A DNA stretch of 8,737 bases from Desulfobulbaceae bacterium (GTDB lineage Bacteria > Desulfobacterota > Desulfobulbia > Desulfobulbales > Desulfobulbaceae). Location: NCBI GenBank assembly GCA_026990725.1, contig JALXCX010000037.1, positions 1 to 8,737 on the forward strand, in the 5' to 3' direction. The notes under the pieces are model-generated. The model did not search any database. It worked only from the letters and a program-made list of their open reading frames with translations, and had not been told where the DNA came from. The position numbers were made by a program, and so were the translations under genes. Below are positions 5,668 to 8,737 of the stretch, piece by piece; position 1 is the stretch's first letter; every line of letters begins with the position of its first letter.

Positions 5668-6170
5668 GTAGACGGCCGTCATCTCGTCCGGCTCCGGTTC
5701 GGATAATTGGTATTGATCCCGGATCACGCATTACCGGTTACGGGATCATTGAAAAAGATGGCCACAGGCTGGGATTTGTTTCCTGTGGGACTATCCGGAC
5801 GGTAGCTGAAAAGGATTTTTCTCATCGGCTGCTTGTAATTTTTAAAGGTTTATCCGAGGTCATGGCTCTGCAGCAACCTGAAGTTGCTGCAGTGGAAGAT
5901 GTCTTTGTTGCCCATAATTCCCGTTCCGCCCTGAAACTTGGCCAGGCAAGAGGCGCAGCAGTTGTGGCTGCCATGAAACAGGGGTTGACGGTTTACGATT
6001 ACAGCCCTCGGCTGGTAAAGCAGTCTGTTGCCGGTTATGGGCATGCGCAGAAAGAACAGGTACAGCATATGGTCCGGGTGCTGCTTGAGTTGACCGGCAC
6101 GCCGACCTCGGATGCGGCTGATGCCCTTGCTGTTGCCATCTGCCATGCCAATCATATGGACCGCCTTTGA
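5664..6170 (+). CDS. ruvC: Crossover junction endodeoxyribonuclease RuvC, apparently with a non-canonical start codon
   Basis: RuvC is the nuclease that resolves Holliday junctions by paired nicks, acting as a dimer with RuvAB. The frame is intact from a stop at 5643 to TGA 6170. If it starts at ATA 5664 it has 168 residues, and the catalytic acids are D18 in IIGIDPGS, E78 in AAVEDVFV, and D150 and D153 in SDAADALAVA. This is the full D-E-D-D set with normal spacing. Other conserved stretches are RITGYGII and SRSALKLGQARGAA. The region 5646-5861 contains no ATG, GTG or TTG in this frame; the first ATG (5862) would remove D18 and about 66 residues and cannot give an active enzyme. ATA 5664 overlaps the yebC TAG and sits 8 nt after GGAG. 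ATA 5703 or ATT 5706 would fit family length but lack such a site. A sequencing error is the other explanation. The gene identity is sure; the start is not. Confidence 0.88.
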   Translation: MGRRPSSRPAPVRIIGIDPGSRITGYGIIEKDGHRLGFVSCGTIRTVAEKDFSHRLLVIFKGLSEVMALQQPEVAAVEDVFVAHNSRSALKLGQARGAAVVAAMKQGLTVYDYSPRLVKQSVAGYGHAQKEQVQHMVRVLLELTGTPTSDAADALAVAICHANHMDRL

Positions 6171-6268
6171 ATCCGGCGTGTGCCTATAATCCGTGCTATT
6201 TGTTAACGGAAGTACAGCGTAAAAAAATGACAGTTTTCATCCCTTCATACCTTCAGAATTGAGTTTTC

Positions 6269-6892
6269 ATGATAGCAACACTTTCCGGCAGTCTTTTTCA
6301 TAAAGATCCAGGATCTGCGATTATTGATGTTCAGGGGGTGGGGTATGAAGTTCTGCTCTCTACCAGAACCTATGATTTTCTGCCAGCTGTTGGTGAAAAC
6401 ACATTTTTATACATTTATACCAATGTCCGGGAAGATGCCATTACGCTCTATGGCTTTTTCAGTCAGGAAGAAAAAAAAATGTTTCTTTTGTTAAATACTG
6501 TCTCAGGCGTTGGTCCCAAACTTGGCCTTGGGATTTTGTCTGGTATTGACCCTGCTGAACTGTGCAATGCCATCAGCTTAAAAGACATGGCTCGGCTGAC
6601 CTCACTCTCAGGCGTTGGCAAAAAAACAGCCCAGCGGCTTTGCATGGAACTTGGGGAAAAAGTCGGGGGTTTTGCCCCTGCACCAGCGGAAGCGAAAGAA
6701 ACAGGCACGGGCTCTCCGACTCAGAGTGAAGGCTTTGCCATGCAGGATGCTGCCTCTGCGCTGGTCAACCTCGGATACCCTCAGGAAACTGCCTGGCAGG
6801 CCCTGCGGGCAGTGCAGCAGGAAGACGCGGAAAAGGCCGCTTCTTTACAGGTTGATGAACTTATCCGTGCAGCGCTCAGGACTCTGGCATGA
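6269..6892 (+). CDS. ruvA: Holliday junction branch migration complex subunit RuvA
   Basis: RuvA binds the four-way junction as a tetramer and loads the RuvB motors. The 207-residue protein starts MIATLSGSLF, the family's usual beginning. Domain I is an OB fold (1-62, ending AITLYGFFS). Domain II holds two helix-hairpin-helix motifs, VSGVGPKLGLGIL (78-90) and LSGVGKKTAQRL (113-124). A Pro/Ala/Glu-rich linker (about 134-154) leads to domain III (155-207), the RuvB-binding three-helix domain with ALVNLGYPQETAWQAL. A weak GAG precedes the ATG. It lies 98 bp after ruvC, a gap with no recognisable gene and only a stray TATAAT at 6185-6190 without a -35. Its TGA overlaps the ruvB start. Confidence 0.97.
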   Translation: MIATLSGSLFHKDPGSAIIDVQGVGYEVLLSTRTYDFLPAVGENTFLYIYTNVREDAITLYGFFSQEEKKMFLLLNTVSGVGPKLGLGILSGIDPAELCNAISLKDMARLTSLSGVGKKTAQRLCMELGEKVGGFAPAPAEAKETGTGSPTQSEGFAMQDAASALVNLGYPQETAWQALRAVQQEDAEKAASLQVDELIRAALRTLA

Positions 6893-7938
6893 ACTTTGAG
6901 GAAGATCTTACGGGCAAGCGAATTGTTGAACCGGAACCCCTTGTCGATGATCTGACGCCGGAGGTCACTCTTCGTCCACAGAGCCTGGATGAGTATATCG
7001 GTCAGGAGCAGGTGAAAAAGAGCCTGCGGATATTTATTCAGGCGGCCAGGCAGAGGGGGGAGGCTCTTGACCATACCCTGTTTCACGGGTTTCCAGGGTT
7101 GGGCAAGACAACCCTGGCTTATATCATTGCCAATGAAATGGGAGCGGGCATTAAGGTTACATCCGGGCCGGTTATTGAGCGTCCGGGTGATCTGGCTGCC
7201 ATTTTAACCAGCCTTCAGGCCGGAGATGTTCTCTTTATAGATGAGATTCACAGGCTGAACCATGTGGTTGAGGAAATTCTCTACCCGGCCATGGAGGATT
7301 ATCAGCTGGATCTCGTTATTGGTCAGGGGCCTGGAGCACGTTCTGTCAAAATGGATCTGCCCCGTTTTACTCTGGTGGGAGCCACAACTCGTACAGGCCT
7401 GCTGACCCCTCCTCTGCGGGACCGGTTCGGGGTTATTTTGCGACTTGAGTATTATAAACCAGAAGAACTGGTGATTATTGTCAAACGTTCTGCCCGGCTT
7501 TTTGGCATTGGCATTGACGATGCCGGGGCCCTTGAACTAGGTCGCCGTTCCCGGGGTACCCCCCGTATTGCCAACCGTCTTCTGCGCCGTGTCCGTGATT
7601 TTTCAGAAGTTGGCGGGCATGAGGTTATTACTGCCGGAGTTGCGGATAAAGCCCTTGATATGCTGGCAGTTGACAGGTTCGGACTTGATGACATGGATCG
7701 GCGCATTTTGCTCACCATAATTGAGAAGTTTCAGGGTGGGCCGATCGGGCTTGATACCTTGGCCACTGCTGTGTGTGAAGAAAAAAACACCCTGGAAGAT
7801 GTATATGAACCCTTTCTTATTCAGTCGGGTTTTCTGATGCGTACTCCCAGGGGAAGAATGGCCACAGTGAGCGCATATGAGCATTTTGACATGTCTGTTC
7901 CGGGCAGCTATCAGCAACAACCTAATTTGTTTGAATAA
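6889..7938 (+). CDS. ruvB: Holliday junction branch migration ATPase RuvB
   Basis: RuvB is the hexameric AAA+ motor that drives branch migration with RuvA. The 349-residue protein has the family's N-terminal segment (LRPQSLDEYIGQEQVKKSL, 28-46), Walker A GFPGLGKT (67-74), Walker B LFIDE (115-119) followed by HRLN, sensor 1 GATTR (164-168), the arginine-containing PLRDRFG (175-181), sensor 2 GTPRIANRLLRRVRDF, and a C-terminal winged helix (GGPIGLDTLATAVCEEKNT onward). Walker A has Phe where most RuvB proteins have Pro (GPPGLGKT), a small oddity that leaves the key G-K-T intact. It overlaps ruvA by ATGA, with AGGA at 6878-6881 as ribosome binding site, so the two are translationally coupled. 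Confidence 0.98.
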   Translation: MNFEEDLTGKRIVEPEPLVDDLTPEVTLRPQSLDEYIGQEQVKKSLRIFIQAARQRGEALDHTLFHGFPGLGKTTLAYIIANEMGAGIKVTSGPVIERPGDLAAILTSLQAGDVLFIDEIHRLNHVVEEILYPAMEDYQLDLVIGQGPGARSVKMDLPRFTLVGATTRTGLLTPPLRDRFGVILRLEYYKPEELVIIVKRSARLFGIGIDDAGALELGRRSRGTPRIANRLLRRVRDFSEVGGHEVITAGVADKALDMLAVDRFGLDDMDRRILLTIIEKFQGGPIGLDTLATAVCEEKNTLEDVYEPFLIQSGFLMRTPRGRMATVSAYEHFDMSVPGSYQQQPNLFE

Positions 7939-7940
7939 CA

Positions 7941-7948
7941 AAATAATC
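7941..7948 (+). repeat. Left target-site duplication of MITE copy 2
   Basis: AAATAATC, identical in all 8 positions to 8102-8109. It lies 2 bp after the ruvB stop codon. Confidence 0.9.
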
Positions 7949-8101
7949 GTAATTGTTCAGCTGCACCCCATATTGCGGCGATCAGGCCGCTTCACATAGA
8001 CGGGCTATAGTTCGTTGGCCTGCTTGCCACAATATGGAGCACATCTGAACAGTTACAGGCCACAGGTTATGCCAACATTGTGCTGATACCTGAATAGTCA
8101 C
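7949..8101 (+). mobile_element. IS66-like miniature inverted-repeat element (MITE), copy 2, 153 bp
   Basis: This is the second copy of the element at 4035-4187, same length and orientation, with 10 substitutions and no indels. Ends are GTAATTGTTCAG and CTGAATAGTCAC. Perfect 8-bp duplications AAATAATC flank it, proving insertion at this point. The inner palindrome spans 7949-8056 and includes the small hairpin GCGGC-GATCAG-GCCGC (7976-7991). No coding sequence is present. It separates ruvB from panB. Confidence 0.92.
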
Positions 8102-8109
8102 AAATAATC
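8102..8109 (+). repeat. Right target-site duplication of MITE copy 2
   Basis: AAATAATC, identical to 7941-7948. The perfect pair defines the outer boundary of the element and excludes the inner terminal-repeat copy at 8045-8056 as the true end. Confidence 0.9.
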
Positions 8110-8127
8110 AAATGATGAGCCTGAGAA

Positions 8128-8737
8128 ATGAAAAAGATAACAGTTAAAGACGTTCGTTTGATGAAGGGCAGGGAAAAGATTTCCATGCTGACCGCGTATG
8201 ATGCCCCCATGGCCGGTCTGCTTGACGGGGAGGGCGTGACCGCGCTCCTGGTTGGGGATTCTCTGGGCATGGTCGTGCTGGGCTATGATTCGACGGTCCC
8301 GGTGACCATGGATCAGATGCTGCATCATGCCGGAGCTGTAAGCCGCGGCACCAAACACGCTTTGGTGATTGGCGACATGCCTTTTGGTTCGTATCAGATT
8401 TCTGTTGAACAGGCTGTAAAGAACGGAGTGCGTTTTCTCAAGGAAGCAGGCTGTGATTGCGTAAAGCTTGAAGGAGGAATCGAGGTTTGTAACAGCGTCC
8501 GGGCGCTGGTTGCAGCCGGTGTGCCTGTCATGGGGCATGTCGGATTGACGCCCCAGACAGCCGGCCAGCTTGGTGGTTTTAAGGTGCAGGGAAAAGATAT
8601 GGAGGCCGCTCGACTTTTACTGGCTGATGCCCGCGCCCTTGAAGATGCAGGAGCCTTTGCCCTTGTCCTTGAGTGTGTTCCCGGACCGCTTGCTGAAGTT
8701 GTGACCAAAGGGATAACAATACCCACCATAGGGATTG
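8128..8737 (+). CDS. panB: 3-methyl-2-oxobutanoate hydroxymethyltransferase PanB, 5' part (cut by window edge)
   Basis: PanB transfers a one-carbon unit from 5,10-methylene-tetrahydrofolate to 2-oxoisovalerate, forming ketopantoate, the first committed step of pantothenate and CoA synthesis in the cytoplasm. The 203 residues visible start MKKITVKDVR and include LTAYDAP (21-27) and the metal ligands D44 (LVGDSLGMVVLGYDST), D83 (IGDMPFGSY) and E115 (VKLEGG). K113, H137 (GHVGLTPQ) and the catalytic-type Glu E182 (LECVP) are also present. The frame stays open to the last base, so roughly the last quarter is missing. The ATG at 8128 gives the right N-terminus but has only a weak TGAG upstream. Without the MITE it would start 28 bp after ruvB, so it may once have been read from the ruv operon. 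Confidence 0.95.
   Translation, partial: MKKITVKDVRLMKGREKISMLTAYDAPMAGLLDGEGVTALLVGDSLGMVVLGYDSTVPVTMDQMLHHAGAVSRGTKHALVIGDMPFGSYQISVEQAVKNGVRFLKEAGCDCVKLEGGIEVCNSVRALVAAGVPVMGHVGLTPQTAGQLGGFKVQGKDMEAARLLLADARALEDAGAFALVLECVPGPLAEVVTKGITIPTIGI

Noticed and set aside
5862..6170. A short 102-residue gene starting at ATG 5862
   Set aside because: It is only the C-terminal part of RuvC; the upstream in-frame DNA encodes the conserved N-terminus with the catalytic Asp.
6185..6190. TATAAT as a ruvA promoter
   Set aside because: No -35 hexamer at a suitable distance; one perfect -10 match is expected by chance.
4035..8101. The repeated 153-bp sequence as a CRISPR, attachment site or riboswitch
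   Set aside because: Only two widely separated copies, terminal inverted repeats and 8-bp target duplications point to a transposable element.
8098..8729. Minus-strand open frames opposite panB
   Set aside because: The + strand encodes an unmistakable PanB with all metal ligands; the opposite frames are shadows.

Overview
The window looks like ordinary chromosome from a Desulfobacterota-type bacterium, perhaps close to Desulfobulbales. This rests on the yebC-ruvC-ruvA-ruvB order, the (p)ppGpp enzyme end, the small CxxC thioredoxin-like protein and general sequence style; it is an inference, not a proof. Most genes are on the + strand. Nothing resembles a phage, CRISPR array, toxin system or rRNA/tRNA gene.

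Layout. Positions 1-111 are the C-terminal end of a Rel/SpoT-type ACT domain. A small zinc-ribbon/Smr-like protein follows (116-565). After a 219-bp T-rich gap with short inverted repeats come a periplasmic FKBP-type prolyl isomerase (785-1504) and an extremely lysine-rich, cysteine-containing small protein (1561-1815), closed by a strong terminator (1825-1855). Convergent to these, on the - strand, is a thioredoxin-fold protein with an extra N-terminal segment (1888-2367). Its upstream region carries a perfect 11-bp inverted repeat and is shared with the divergent CCA-adding enzyme/poly(A) polymerase-family gene (2525-4027). Next are rlmE (4243-4869), yebC (4918-5667), ruvC (about 5664-6170), ruvA (6269-6892), ruvB (6889-7938) and the start of panB (8128 to the window edge).

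How the genes work together. RuvA, RuvB and RuvC form the Holliday-junction branch-migration and resolution machine and are encoded consecutively; ruvA and ruvB overlap by ATGA. YebC, RlmE and the CCA enzyme all serve translation (regulation or elongation, 23S rRNA methylation, tRNA 3'-end maturation). PanB begins pantothenate/CoA synthesis.

Most notable. (1) Two 153-bp copies of a non-autonomous, IS66-like miniature transposon (MITE) lie at 4035-4187 and 7949-8101. They are 143/153 identical, carry GTAA...TTAC/TCAC ends and are flanked by 8-bp target duplications, one perfect and one 7/8. Each was inserted between closely spaced housekeeping genes. (2) ruvC has an intact frame with all four catalytic acids but no ATG, GTG or TTG start that would include the first one; a rare ATA overlapping the yebC stop, 8 nt after GGAG, is the best candidate. 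(3) The lysine-rich protein has a Cys-rich head and a second, well-placed internal ribosome binding site and start.
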